Origin: an uncultured Bacteroidota bacterium
Lineage (GTDB): Bacteria; Bacteroidota; Bacteroidia; B-17B0; Aurantibacillaceae
Assembly: GCA_903834765.1 (NCBI GenBank)
Contig: CAILKE010000023.1
Span: 1 to 64,000, forward strand
Direction of reading: 5' to 3'
DNA length: 64,000 nucleotides
Shown: positions 1 through 8,361 of the stretch, one piece after another
Numbering within the stretch: the stretch's first letter is position 1
Layout: every line of letters begins with the position of its first letter
Program-made: the position numbers and the translations under genes
Notes under the pieces: generated by a model
What the model saw: only the letters and a program-made list of their open reading frames with translations
The model's database searches: none
What the model was told of the DNA's origin: nothing

Positions 1-259
1 GTAATGGCAATAAAACATATAATAATTTGTTAAATTTAGATTCGAAATAAAATTGATGATTTTCTATACCATTTTCGTCATGAAATGTTTCGATAGTTTT
101 TTTGAATAAAGATTTCCCTTTTAAAATAATTACAGAAAGCACAATAACATTATTTTCATCTTTTATTGCCTGAGCATGTCTTTTTACAAAAATTCCAAAA
201 TTTTTATTACTTTTGTTAGGATACCAGTATGAGATAAGAAGTATAGAATGGTGTTGCAT
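1..259 (-). CDS. Glycosyltransferase, N-terminal part (truncated by window edge)
   Basis: Reading the minus strand from an ATG at 257-259 gives 86 codons open to the window edge. The protein begins MQHHSILLISYWYPNKSN and continues with FGIFVKRHAQAI. A short hydrophobic strand followed by a WYP-type turn and a GIFV.RHA helix is the usual opening of GT-B (GT4-type) glycosyltransferases of surface polysaccharide clusters; the donor-binding half lies outside the window. It is divergent from the FkbM methyltransferase, with start codons only two bases apart. The assignment is by N-terminal resemblance only; the frame itself looks clearly coding. Confidence 0.6.
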   Translation of the reverse strand, partial: MQHHSILLISYWYPNKSNKNFGIFVKRHAQAIKDENNVIVLSVIILKGKSLFKKTIETFHDENGIENHQFYFESKFNKLLYVLLPL

Positions 260-261
260 TT

Positions 262-1161
262 ATGTTAAAATATTTATTATATAACAAAGGTATAAATAGT
301 TTTTTAAGAAATACTTTAAAACCATTTTCTAAAAACTTACCTACCAAGTATAAATTTCCAATCCATGGCACTTATAAAGTAAGAGGAAACAATATCCCCC
401 CGTTTAAGCTTGCTACTAATCCAACTAGCTATGCTTCCAAAGTTTTATTTTGGGATAATATTGAAGGATTTGAATTTAGTTCAGTTAAAATATTCTGTGA
501 AGTTGTTAAAAATTCAAAGATATTTTTTGATATTGGTGCTAATATTGGGTATTATTCTTTATTATCTTCTTCTATTAAGAATAAGGATATTATCGTTTAT
601 GCGTTTGAACCAATGCCTTCTGCTTTCAATTACTTAGTCGAAAATATTAAAATAAATAATTTTAGTAATATTAAACCACAAAAACTAGCTTTGTCGAATC
701 AAAAAGGCAGAGCCACTTTTTATTCTATAGCTAACGAAAAATTTAAACATTGGCCTCAATTAACAGGTGATGGCGGACTAAGTCAACATCAATCTGGAGA
801 CAGAACGAAAATTAATTTTGAGGTTGATATAGATACACTGGATAATTTTGTAATAGAAAATTTAGGGGATTTAAAAATTGATTTAATAAAATTAGATACT
901 GAAGCAAATGAACATTATGTATTGATGGGATCGAAATTAGTATTAAGTACTCATCGTCCTATTATACAATGTGAAATTTTAAAGCATCAAGTTGAAAATG
1001 AAATTGAAGAAGTATTGAGAGATTATAATTATTTATACTATAGGGCAACTGATAGAGGTCTTGAATTAGTAAATACCTTTGGAAATAATCCCACAGAGTT
1101 CGTTGATTATTATTTGGTGCCTAAAGAAAAACAAAAAATAATTCAAAAATTTATATATTGA
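262..1161 (+). CDS. FkbM-family SAM-dependent methyltransferase
   Basis: This 299-residue class I methyltransferase has the FkbM pattern. Motif I FFDIGANIGYYSL lies near residues 88-100, the acidic ribose-binding strand YAFEP near 113-117, and the later block LIKLDTEANEHYVLMG belongs to the C-terminal half of the fold. FkbM-type enzymes transfer a methyl group from S-adenosylmethionine to a hydroxyl, and in polysaccharide clusters usually modify a sugar. It is first in a tightly packed plus-strand run with a second methyltransferase (9 bp away), a flippase and a glycosyltransferase, so a role in capsule, O-antigen or exopolysaccharide modification is likely. The substrate is not deducible. 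No signal peptide is visible, so it should act in the cytoplasm. Confidence 0.85.
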   Translation: MLKYLLYNKGINSFLRNTLKPFSKNLPTKYKFPIHGTYKVRGNNIPPFKLATNPTSYASKVLFWDNIEGFEFSSVKIFCEVVKNSKIFFDIGANIGYYSLLSSSIKNKDIIVYAFEPMPSAFNYLVENIKINNFSNIKPQKLALSNQKGRATFYSIANEKFKHWPQLTGDGGLSQHQSGDRTKINFEVDIDTLDNFVIENLGDLKIDLIKLDTEANEHYVLMGSKLVLSTHRPIIQCEILKHQVENEIEEVLRDYNYLYYRATDRGLELVNTFGNNPTEFVDYYLVPKEKQKIIQKFIY

Positions 1162-1170
1162 AATTAAAAA

Positions 1171-1974
1171 ATGGAAGAAAAAGTATTTAACCCTGATAAT
1201 TATTGGGAAGATAGATTACATAACATTAAAGGATTAGAAGGTGTAGGATTTAAAAAATTGGGACCATCTTTTAATAAATGGGCGTATAAGGTGCGTAAAC
1301 ATGTTTTTTCTAAACAAGTTTCAAAGTTAAATGTCAAATTTAATGATTGTAATGTTTTGGATATAGGTTCTGGTACAGGATTTTATATACAATCTTGGAG
1401 CGAATTTAATGTTAAAAAAATAACAGGCATTGATATTACGCAAACATCCGTTGAAAATCTTAAAACTATTTTTCCTAAACATCATTTCTTTTTATCAGAT
1501 ATAGGTGATGTTAATTTTAATGATAATAACCAATATGAGGTTTATGATTTAATATCTTCAATGGATGTATTATTTCATATTGTAGACGATAACCGTTTCG
1601 AGCAATCTATTAAAAATATTTCATCTATAATAAAACCAGGAGGTTATTTTGTATACTCCGATTTTTATTTGCATCAAGATACAATTCGTGGTGAGAGTCA
1701 AGTTTCGCGTTCTAAAGAATATTTGATGGATACGTTTATTAAAAATGGTTTTGAATTGGAGATTTATAAGCCTTTTATGTATTTTGTAAATAAACCCGTT
1801 GATACAAAGAATCCGTTTATTAAAGCCTACTGGTTTTTATTAGAAAATGGATTATATGTATTGCCTTTTATGGGTTATCTTATGGGGCCATTAATTTATC
1901 CATTTGAAATTATAGCCGTTGATAATTGCAAAGAGAGTCCTACAACAGAGTTTACTGTTTTTCGAAAAAAATAA
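1171..1974 (+). CDS. Class I SAM-dependent methyltransferase
   Basis: The 267-residue protein carries the glycine-rich SAM motif VLDIGSGTG at about residues 62-70, an acidic strand (TGIDIT) about 18 residues later, a motif with LISSMDVLFHIVDD, and the post-motif KPGGYFVYSDF. This order is that of Methyltransf_11/25-type enzymes. It follows the FkbM gene by 9 bp and precedes the flippase by 11 bp, so it is probably co-transcribed and modifies a polysaccharide or its lipid-linked precursor. The C-terminal region has two hydrophobic stretches (around residues 205-245) that may dock it to the membrane. Acceptor unknown. Confidence 0.8.
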   Translation: MEEKVFNPDNYWEDRLHNIKGLEGVGFKKLGPSFNKWAYKVRKHVFSKQVSKLNVKFNDCNVLDIGSGTGFYIQSWSEFNVKKITGIDITQTSVENLKTIFPKHHFFLSDIGDVNFNDNNQYEVYDLISSMDVLFHIVDDNRFEQSIKNISSIIKPGGYFVYSDFYLHQDTIRGESQVSRSKEYLMDTFIKNGFELEIYKPFMYFVNKPVDTKNPFIKAYWFLLENGLYVLPFMGYLMGPLIYPFEIIAVDNCKESPTTEFTVFRKK

Positions 1975-1985
1975 TTTATTAGTTA

Positions 1986-3452
1986 ATGGGAGAAATTAAA
2001 AAGCAAAGCGTTAATAACACTTTTCTAAGTTATATAGGTGCAGGACTCGGCTTTTTGATTATATATATTCAGCCTCATTTAATTTCATCATCTGATATTG
2101 GCTTGCTAAGATTATTATATTCCTTTTCTTGGATGGCAGCGATAATTATGCCATTAGGAATGGGAAGTGTTACGATGCGATTTTTTCCCAAAATAAAAAA
2201 CGAAAGCAATATTCATAATGGGTTCTTTTCACTTATTTTTTTAATCTCCTCCATTGGAGCCTTTATTATTGCTGGTGCTTTATACATTAATAAATCTTTT
2301 TTTGTCAACTATTATCAGAAATCACCTGAATTTCCTGAGTATTTTAATGAATCTCTTGTATTGGCTTTTATACTTTCGTTAATATCTGTTTATTCAGTTT
2401 ACTCATCTTCTTTATTAAAAACAACATTTACTGTGTTTTTAACTGATGTTTTTATTAGGATAGGGCAATTGGTTTTAGTCATTATTTACCATTATCAATT
2501 AATTAGTAAACATTTATTAGTATTAGGATATATTGGAATATTCTTATTACAATTGATTTTTTTATTGTGTTATTTGTATAAACTAAAAGCAATTTCATTT
2601 CAAATAAATTGGAAATTTTATAGAACGCTTGATCTAAAAAATATTTTTTTATTTGCTATCCTGATGATGATTACAGCATTCGCCTCATTAGGTATAAAGT
2701 TTATTGACCAATTAATGATTGGCCATTTTTTAAATGAAAATTTAGTTGGAGTGTATGCCACATCGGTGATGATGTGCGTAGTTATGGAAATTCCTTTTAA
2801 TAGTTTGGAACGGATTGCTCAACCAAAAATTGCACATGCCTGGAGTATTAACGATGTAGCTGAAGTTGAAAAAATTTACGAAATGAGTAGTCGATATATG
2901 TTTTTTGTTGGCGCATTATTATTTTGTATTCTTTGGGCAAGTTTAGATGCTATTTTTATGTTTCTGCCACTAGAGTATCATCAAGGAAAAATGGCCTTCT
3001 ACATTGTATCTTTTTCTTCATTATTTAATTTATTAACGGGAGTAAACTCATCGGTTATTATGTTATCACATAAATATTTTGCTACATCTTTTTTGTTGTT
3101 TATTCTAATAGTAATTTCAGTTATTGCTAATTATACATTAATACCAATTTATGGCATATCCGGCGCCGCTTTCGCTCTTTTAATAGCAATTGGTACATTT
3201 AATTTATTGAAATACATTTACATTTTAATAAGATTTAAAATGCAACCCTTTTCAAAGCACACTGCTTACATATTTTTTTGTATAATTATATGTATAGGAT
3301 TCATTTTCATTATTTCTTCAGCGTTTCATCCAATTGTTAGAGCAATTTTAGGAAGTGGATTTGCTATTATTTTATTTTCTTTAATGAATATTAAATTTAA
3401 ATCGATTGAAGAAATCAATAAATTATTTAAACGATTTAAAGTAATTAAATAA
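1986..3452 (+). CDS. Polysaccharide flippase (Wzx/RfbX-like, MOP superfamily)
   Basis: A 488-residue integral membrane protein with roughly 12-14 hydrophobic segments spread over the whole length. The opening pattern is typical of oligosaccharide flippases: a short polar N-terminus followed by FLSYIGAGLGFLIIYI. Family members move undecaprenyl-linked oligosaccharide units across the inner membrane. Its place between methyltransferases and a glycosyltransferase in one tight run (stop one base before the next start) fits a surface-polysaccharide operon. I see no fused domain or truncation. A MATE exporter with another substrate is the alternative, but the context argues against it. Confidence 0.85.
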   Translation: MGEIKKQSVNNTFLSYIGAGLGFLIIYIQPHLISSSDIGLLRLLYSFSWMAAIIMPLGMGSVTMRFFPKIKNESNIHNGFFSLIFLISSIGAFIIAGALYINKSFFVNYYQKSPEFPEYFNESLVLAFILSLISVYSVYSSSLLKTTFTVFLTDVFIRIGQLVLVIIYHYQLISKHLLVLGYIGIFLLQLIFLLCYLYKLKAISFQINWKFYRTLDLKNIFLFAILMMITAFASLGIKFIDQLMIGHFLNENLVGVYATSVMMCVVMEIPFNSLERIAQPKIAHAWSINDVAEVEKIYEMSSRYMFFVGALLFCILWASLDAIFMFLPLEYHQGKMAFYIVSFSSLFNLLTGVNSSVIMLSHKYFATSFLLFILIVISVIANYTLIPIYGISGAAFALLIAIGTFNLLKYIYILIRFKMQPFSKHTAYIFFCIIICIGFIFIISSAFHPIVRAILGSGFAIILFSLMNIKFKSIEEINKLFKRFKVIK

Positions 3453-3453
3453 G

Positions 3454-4764
3454 TTGAAAAAGGTTTTAATCATAACTTATTATTGGCCTCCAACAGGTGG
3501 AGCAGGTGTGCAGCGTTGGTTAAAATTTAGTAAATACTTTAGGAAATTTGGTTGGGAGCCTATTATATATACGCCGTCAAACCCTGATTTCCCTATTAAT
3601 GACGATACGTTATTAAAAGATGTTCCATCAGATTTAATAATTCTTAAAACGCAAATCACAGAGCCTTATGATATCTATCGTAAGATCATGCGTAAGAAAA
3701 AAACAGATGCTGTTAATCAAGGTTTTTTATCGGAAGAGAAAGAAAATACATTATTGCAATCTGCTATGATTTGGGTACGTGGTAATTTCTTTATACCGGA
3801 TGCACGCAAATTTTGGATTAAACCTTCTATTTCTTATTTATCCGATTATATTAAAGAACATCACATTGATGCTGTTATTAGTACGGGACCACCGCATAGC
3901 ATGCATTTAATCGCTATGGGACTTAAACAAAAATTCAATACCCCTTGGATTGCTGATTTCAGGGATCCTTGGACTCAAATTGATTTTTATAGTCAATTAA
4001 AACTAAGTTCCTTTGCTGATGCTAAACATAAGAAATTAGAAAATCAAGTTTTAACACAAGCCAACAAAGTGGTAACGATTAGCCCAAGTTGTGGGAAAGA
4101 TTTAGAAAAATTAGGTAATCGAAAAGTAGATATCATTACTAATGGTTTTGATACCGATGATTTTACCCCGATAGCTATCGGGGTTGATTCTAAAGTATCA
4201 GACGGATTTATGTTTCATCATACAGGTGCATTAAATAAAGATAGAAACCCATATACCCTTTGGAAAGTTTTGGGCGATTTGTGTAAAGAAAATCCGGAAT
4301 TAAGAAAAGAATTGATTTTGAAATTTACGGGAAAAACAGATGCCATTGTTTTAGATAGTTTGAAACAACAAGGTTTAGAAACTAATTTTCAAAAATACGA
4401 ATACATGCCTCATAGCGAGATTGTAAAGTCAATGGCACAATCACCAATTTTACTATTGCCTTTGAATAATACACCAAATAATGCAGGCGTACTATCAGGT
4501 AAATTATTTGAGTACTTAGCGGCTAAGCGACCAATTTTCGGTGTGGGCTTGCCAAATGCAGATGCAGCAAGTATTTTAAAAGAAACGCAAGCAGGTGTTA
4601 TGGTTGATTTTGATGATTATGAAGGCACTAAAAAACAAGTATTGAATTTATATGCTCAATACAAATCAAACACCTTACGGGTTCAATCTAATTCTATTGA
4701 TAAATATTCACGCGAAAATTGTGCTCGAACTTACACTAATTTATTGGATGAAATAATTGGTTAA
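3454..4764 (+). CDS. Glycosyltransferase family 4
   Basis: A 436-residue GT-B enzyme. The N-terminus has LIITYYWPPTGGAGVQRW (the GGAG loop near residues 15-18), the middle has STGPPHSMHL and WIADFRDPW, and the C-terminal donor site has GVLSGKLFEYLAAKRPI. I start it at TTG 3454, one base after the upstream stop, because the conserved first strand begins there and no ATG is available. It is the last gene of the polysaccharide run. Residues about 238-243 (PIAIGV) are encoded by a perfect 20-bp palindrome that also occurs elsewhere in the window, so this segment looks like an in-frame insertion into a loop before the donor domain (DSKVSDGFMFHHTGAL). Sugar specificity unknown. Confidence 0.87.
   Translation: MKKVLIITYYWPPTGGAGVQRWLKFSKYFRKFGWEPIIYTPSNPDFPINDDTLLKDVPSDLIILKTQITEPYDIYRKIMRKKKTDAVNQGFLSEEKENTLLQSAMIWVRGNFFIPDARKFWIKPSISYLSDYIKEHHIDAVISTGPPHSMHLIAMGLKQKFNTPWIADFRDPWTQIDFYSQLKLSSFADAKHKKLENQVLTQANKVVTISPSCGKDLEKLGNRKVDIITNGFDTDDFTPIAIGVDSKVSDGFMFHHTGALNKDRNPYTLWKVLGDLCKENPELRKELILKFTGKTDAIVLDSLKQQGLETNFQKYEYMPHSEIVKSMAQSPILLLPLNNTPNNAGVLSGKLFEYLAAKRPIFGVGLPNADAASILKETQAGVMVDFDDYEGTKKQVLNLYAQYKSNTLRVQSNSIDKYSRENCARTYTNLLDEIIG
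4165..4184. repeat. In-frame copy of the CCCGATAGCTATCGGG palindrome inside a CDS
   Basis: A perfect 20-bp palindrome, ACCCCGATAGCTATCGGGGT. Its 16-bp core recurs at 10593-10608, 54920-54935 and 58355-58370, all outside genes. Here it is translated in frame as part of a glycosyltransferase. The recurrence is directly visible; that it moved into the gene is inferred. Confidence 0.85.
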
Positions 4765-4772
4765 GTCCTTAT

Positions 4773-4807
4773 AAAAAAAAAGCGCTTTCTAATATTTTAG
4801 AAAGCAC
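4773..4807 (-). terminator. Intrinsic terminator of the transketolase gene
   Basis: Arms 4782-4792 and 4797-4807 pair over 11 bp with one G-T type mismatch and a 4-nt loop. On the minus strand the hairpin is followed by nine T (4773-4781). It sits 25 bp past the transketolase stop; on the plus strand the same hairpin closes the polysaccharide run without a good T tract. Confidence 0.8.
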
Positions 4808-4831
4808 TTAAATAATTATCGAATTAAAATT

Positions 4832-5785
4832 TTATTTTCTTTTGATAGCACTATGAGCTGCGTTTATAATATCAATGGTATCTAAGCCATATTTTGTCAT
4901 TAATTCATCTGGTGTTCCGCTCTCGCCAAAACTATCATTAACTGCTACAAACTCCTGTGGAGTAGGTGTATGACGTGATAATAATTGCGCAACGCTATCT
5001 CCTAAACCACCATTCATTTGGTGCTCTTCAGCAGTAACTAAGCATTTAGTTTTAGCAATCGATTTTAAAATAGCTTCGTTATCCAAAGGCTTAATCGTAT
5101 GAATATTAATAATTTCAGCGCTAATGCCTTGTTCGGCTAATTTCTCGCCAGCTTCAATAGCTTTCCATGTTAAGTGACCTGTTGCAATAATGGTTACATC
5201 AGTTCCTTCGTTTAACATTACTGCTTTTCCAATTTCAAATTTTTGATCAGCAGGTGTAAAGTTTGGAACAGTTGGTCTACCAAAACGCAAATATACTGGG
5301 CCTACATAATCTGCAATAGCAATTGTAGCGGCCTTTGTTTGATTATAATCGCAAGGATTGATGACACACATGTGTGGTAACATTTTCATTAAACCAATGT
5401 CTTCTAAGATTTGGTGAGTAGCCCCGTCTTCTCCTAGAGTTAAGCCTGCATGAGAAGCGCAGATTTTCACATTTTTATCTGAGTACGCCACACTTTGGCG
5501 GATTTGATCGTAAACACGGCCTGTACTAAAGTTAGCAAACGTCCCTGTAAATGGTATTTTACCACCAATGGTTAAGCCTGCCGCAATACCAATCATATTG
5601 GCTTCAGCTATACCTACTTGAAAAAAGCGTTCAGGATTTTCAGCTTTAAAAGCATCCATTTTTAAGGATCCTATTAAATCAGCACAAAGTGCTACAACAT
5701 TCGGATTTGTTTGCCCTAACTGCTGCAATCCTGCTCCAAAACCAGAGCGTGTATCTTTTTTTTCAGTGTATGTATACTTTTTCAT
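4832..5785 (-). CDS. Transketolase, C-terminal subunit (split form)
   Basis: The 317-residue protein corresponds to the pyrimidine-binding and C-terminal domains of transketolase. It has the FQVGIAEANMIGIAAGL block (residues about 55-71, with the conserved Glu that activates thiamine diphosphate), then LGEDGATHQ near 118-125, and a C-terminal transketolase_C domain from about residue 190. It lacks the N-terminal diphosphate-binding half, so a partner subunit is required for two-carbon transfer in the non-oxidative pentose phosphate pathway. Split transketolases are normally encoded by adjacent genes, but here the upstream neighbour is a radical SAM gene and no N-half is in the window. DXS-like or other transketolase-family enzymes are a less likely alternative. 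Confidence 0.88.
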   Translation of the reverse strand: MKKYTYTEKKDTRSGFGAGLQQLGQTNPNVVALCADLIGSLKMDAFKAENPERFFQVGIAEANMIGIAAGLTIGGKIPFTGTFANFSTGRVYDQIRQSVAYSDKNVKICASHAGLTLGEDGATHQILEDIGLMKMLPHMCVINPCDYNQTKAATIAIADYVGPVYLRFGRPTVPNFTPADQKFEIGKAVMLNEGTDVTIIATGHLTWKAIEAGEKLAEQGISAEIINIHTIKPLDNEAILKSIAKTKCLVTAEEHQMNGGLGDSVAQLLSRHTPTPQEFVAVNDSFGESGTPDELMTKYGLDTIDIINAAHSAIKRK

Positions 5786-5895
5786 TTAGCTTTATTTATA
5801 GTCGGCTAAACTAAATAAAATGTGTCTTATTTTAAGCCCTAATAGAATGGATGTTATAATATTTTTTACACAATTATTAAGAGAATTACTCTTAA

Positions 5896-6969
5896 TCAAA
5901 ATAAACTTAACTGCTTATCTCCGGCTTTATAATTAAAATCAGAACTATTAAACGAAAATTTTTCGGGTGTATTCATATATTTCGTTTTTGAAAGTTTAAA
6001 TAATTGCATAATCGATTCTGCAATTTTCCCTTCACCTTTCATGCGAACGCCTGGTCTGCTATCACTCACGCTTCCGCCGTGGCACTCACTTATCTGATGC
6101 CATACTTTTTCTGCTCTGTCCGGAAAATTTTTATCTAACCAATCTTTAAATAATTGAGCAACGGTTCCGTTTAATCTTACGATAGTGATACCTGCACTTG
6201 TAGCGCCGGCATGAGCTGCTTGCTCAATTAAATCTGGAATTTCATGATTATTAATACCTGGAATAATAGGCGCTACCATCACGCCACAAGGGATGCCACA
6301 ATGAGACAATGCTTCTAAAACTCCTATACGGCTTTTGTAAGTGGCAGTGCGTGGTTCTAATAATTGTCTTACTTTTTCGTCAGTTCCTGTAATGGACACC
6401 ATCACGTGTACTAAATTATGATGAGCTAACTCGGCTAATATATCTAGATCTCTGGTAATTAAGGCATTTTTGGTAATGACTGAAACAGGATGTTTAAATT
6501 TTAAACATGTCTTTAATATATTTCTGGTTAATTCCATTTGCCTTTCAATAGGCTGATAACAATCTGTATTACCAGATAACATAATCGGTTTTGGTTTCCA
6601 GTTTTTATTACTGAATTGTTTTTCGAGAAGCTCTACAGTATTTTTTTTAACAATTATTTTTCGTTCAAAATCCAAACCTGCGCTATATCCCCAGAATTCG
6701 TGAGAGTTACGAGCATAGCAGTATATGCAACCGTGTTCACAGCCCTGGTAAGGATTAAGAGAATAACCCAAGCCTATATCTGTGCTTTCTACTTTATTGA
6801 TAATGGATTTAGGATAGGTATAAATAATTTCCGTTTTTTCTTTTTGAAGAAATTCTTCGTCTAATCCTTCAACATGCTCTTGCACGTATTGCTGCTTATT
6901 GAACGAATTATTAGGATTTATTTGTGCGCCTCTCCCTTTAAAATAAGTTGTATTAGCTATAGTTTCCAT
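5896..6969 (-). CDS. PA0069-family radical SAM protein
   Basis: A 357-residue radical SAM enzyme with the iron-sulfur motif CEHGCIYC at residues 77-84 (C-x3-C-x2-C). It follows the family's N-terminal block GRGAQINPNN and YSLNPYQG, and continues with LSGNTDCYQPIE and IPGINNHEI. This architecture matches the PA0069/Rv2578c group, related in sequence to spore photoproduct lyase; their reaction is not established. It is a single minus-strand gene with about 110 bp to the downstream transketolase and 76 bp to the upstream barrel gene. No targeting signal. The family assignment is secure; the function is not. Confidence 0.88.
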   Translation of the reverse strand: METIANTTYFKGRGAQINPNNSFNKQQYVQEHVEGLDEEFLQKEKTEIIYTYPKSIINKVESTDIGLGYSLNPYQGCEHGCIYCYARNSHEFWGYSAGLDFERKIIVKKNTVELLEKQFSNKNWKPKPIMLSGNTDCYQPIERQMELTRNILKTCLKFKHPVSVITKNALITRDLDILAELAHHNLVHVMVSITGTDEKVRQLLEPRTATYKSRIGVLEALSHCGIPCGVMVAPIIPGINNHEIPDLIEQAAHAGATSAGITIVRLNGTVAQLFKDWLDKNFPDRAEKVWHQISECHGGSVSDSRPGVRMKGEGKIAESIMQLFKLSKTKYMNTPEKFSFNSSDFNYKAGDKQLSLF

Positions 6970-7045
6970 CTCTTTATAAGTTTGTATAAAGATAAATGGA
7001 TTTATAGCTGGTAAATGCTACAAATTGTAGCAATTTAAAATTAAA

Positions 7046-8194
7046 TTAAAAACACTCACCAACGGTAAAATAAAACCCTTGGTTATTTTGATTATAGTAG
7101 CCATAATCAATTCTAATATTCAATTTTTCTTTTGCTAGTAGGGCAAAACGAATACCTCCTCCAAAGCTGTGTTTAGGAGTATTATTAACTAATTCACTTA
7201 TTTCTCTATACACATTTCCTATACCGCCAAATACAACTGCACTAAAACGCTTCCAAACAGGAATTCTATATTCGGCTATCAGTGTCGTCATGTTATTGTC
7301 TCTAAATCGACCTTGATAAAAACCACGCATATTACCTGGCCCGCCAAGCATTGCTAACTCGCGAATAGGTGGTTGCCCCGCATTTGTATAATTGTATAGC
7401 TGAGTTGCCAAAACTGTATTTCGGAATAACTTTTTAAAATAACGAATATCAACTGTTGTTTTAAAATCGTTATAAGAAGACCCTAAATATGAATTAAAAT
7501 AAGTAAATGTACCCTGAACTAATAATCCCTTAGTAGGCCAATAGCTCGAATTTCGGTTGTCATAGCTTACACTTGATCCTAAGCCAGACATCACATGATC
7601 TGTTTTCCCGAAAACATGACAAGTGTCAAATAAACTTTCTTTATTTGATTGAATATTATATACTTTTTGAAACTCATATAAAGCGCCTATAAAAAAATCT
7701 TTAGCAATTTTCTTTTTTAAATGTGGAAAAAAATAAAGCTGTTCAAAGTTATAGTCTCGTTTATCAATTCCAGATTCAGGTTTTGGGGCATCTTTGGTTG
7801 ATGAGCCAATTCCCCAATATCTGTCTGGATAAAAGCTATGGGAGATTTGACATGCTAAAATATATTCTTCTTTTGGAAAAAATATTGTTGCATCAATTAC
7901 TTCTACATTTTGATTTCGCAAGGTATACATACCTAATGCTTGAATGGTAGAAGTTCGTGTTAAACTGTCATTTTTATGAGAGGTTTTAAATGAAATAGAA
8001 CCGGATAAACCAAATGCCCAATGGGTTTCAGGGCTTCTAAATACGAGGGGTAATACGATAACTTTTACTTTTTTCGCACTATCTTTTTTAGATTGCGCAA
8101 ATACTAATCCATGCATACAAAGAAGCCATAATAATAGTCCTATATGAATAATAGATAACCTCACTGGATTAGTATTAATTTTATGTTGACGCAT
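7046..8194 (-). CDS. BamA/TamA-like outer-membrane beta-barrel protein
   Basis: This 382-residue protein has an N-terminal signal sequence (hydrophobic run IIHIGLLLWLLCMHGLVFA, likely cleavage before QSKKDS). The rest consists of alternating amphipathic strands, including the block GGPGNMRGFYQGRFRD, the surface-antigen D15 signature seen in Omp85 barrels. It ends in a C-terminal aromatic (FTVGECF), as expected for a barrel inserted by the BAM machinery. It is too short to hold POTRA domains, so it resembles the bacterial-surface-antigen proteins of Bacteroidota rather than BamA itself. The cargo or role is unknown. Confidence 0.75.
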   Translation of the reverse strand: MRQHKINTNPVRLSIIHIGLLLWLLCMHGLVFAQSKKDSAKKVKVIVLPLVFRSPETHWAFGLSGSISFKTSHKNDSLTRTSTIQALGMYTLRNQNVEVIDATIFFPKEEYILACQISHSFYPDRYWGIGSSTKDAPKPESGIDKRDYNFEQLYFFPHLKKKIAKDFFIGALYEFQKVYNIQSNKESLFDTCHVFGKTDHVMSGLGSSVSYDNRNSSYWPTKGLLVQGTFTYFNSYLGSSYNDFKTTVDIRYFKKLFRNTVLATQLYNYTNAGQPPIRELAMLGGPGNMRGFYQGRFRDNNMTTLIAEYRIPVWKRFSAVVFGGIGNVYREISELVNNTPKHSFGGGIRFALLAKEKLNIRIDYGYYNQNNQGFYFTVGECF

Positions 8195-8313
8195 TAATCT
8201 TGTGTAACCTTTTTTAAATTTATATAATTAAAGGACTTCAAATGTAACATTTATTCTAATGCGACGCTAATGCTATTATTATTTTGTAGTTATGCTTTAA
8301 TAGTGGCACTGCA

Positions 8314-8340
8314 TAAAAAAAGCCTGAAAACTTCAGGCTT
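8314..8340 (-). terminator. Intrinsic terminator of the S9 peptidase gene
   Basis: Arms AAGCCTGAA (8320-8328) and TTCAGGCTT (8332-8340) form a 9-bp stem with a 3-nt loop. A seven-base A run at 8315-8321 reads as T on the minus strand. It lies 21 bp beyond the peptidase stop. Confidence 0.8.
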
Positions 8341-8361
8341 TTAAATTTTTTCAAAATAAAA

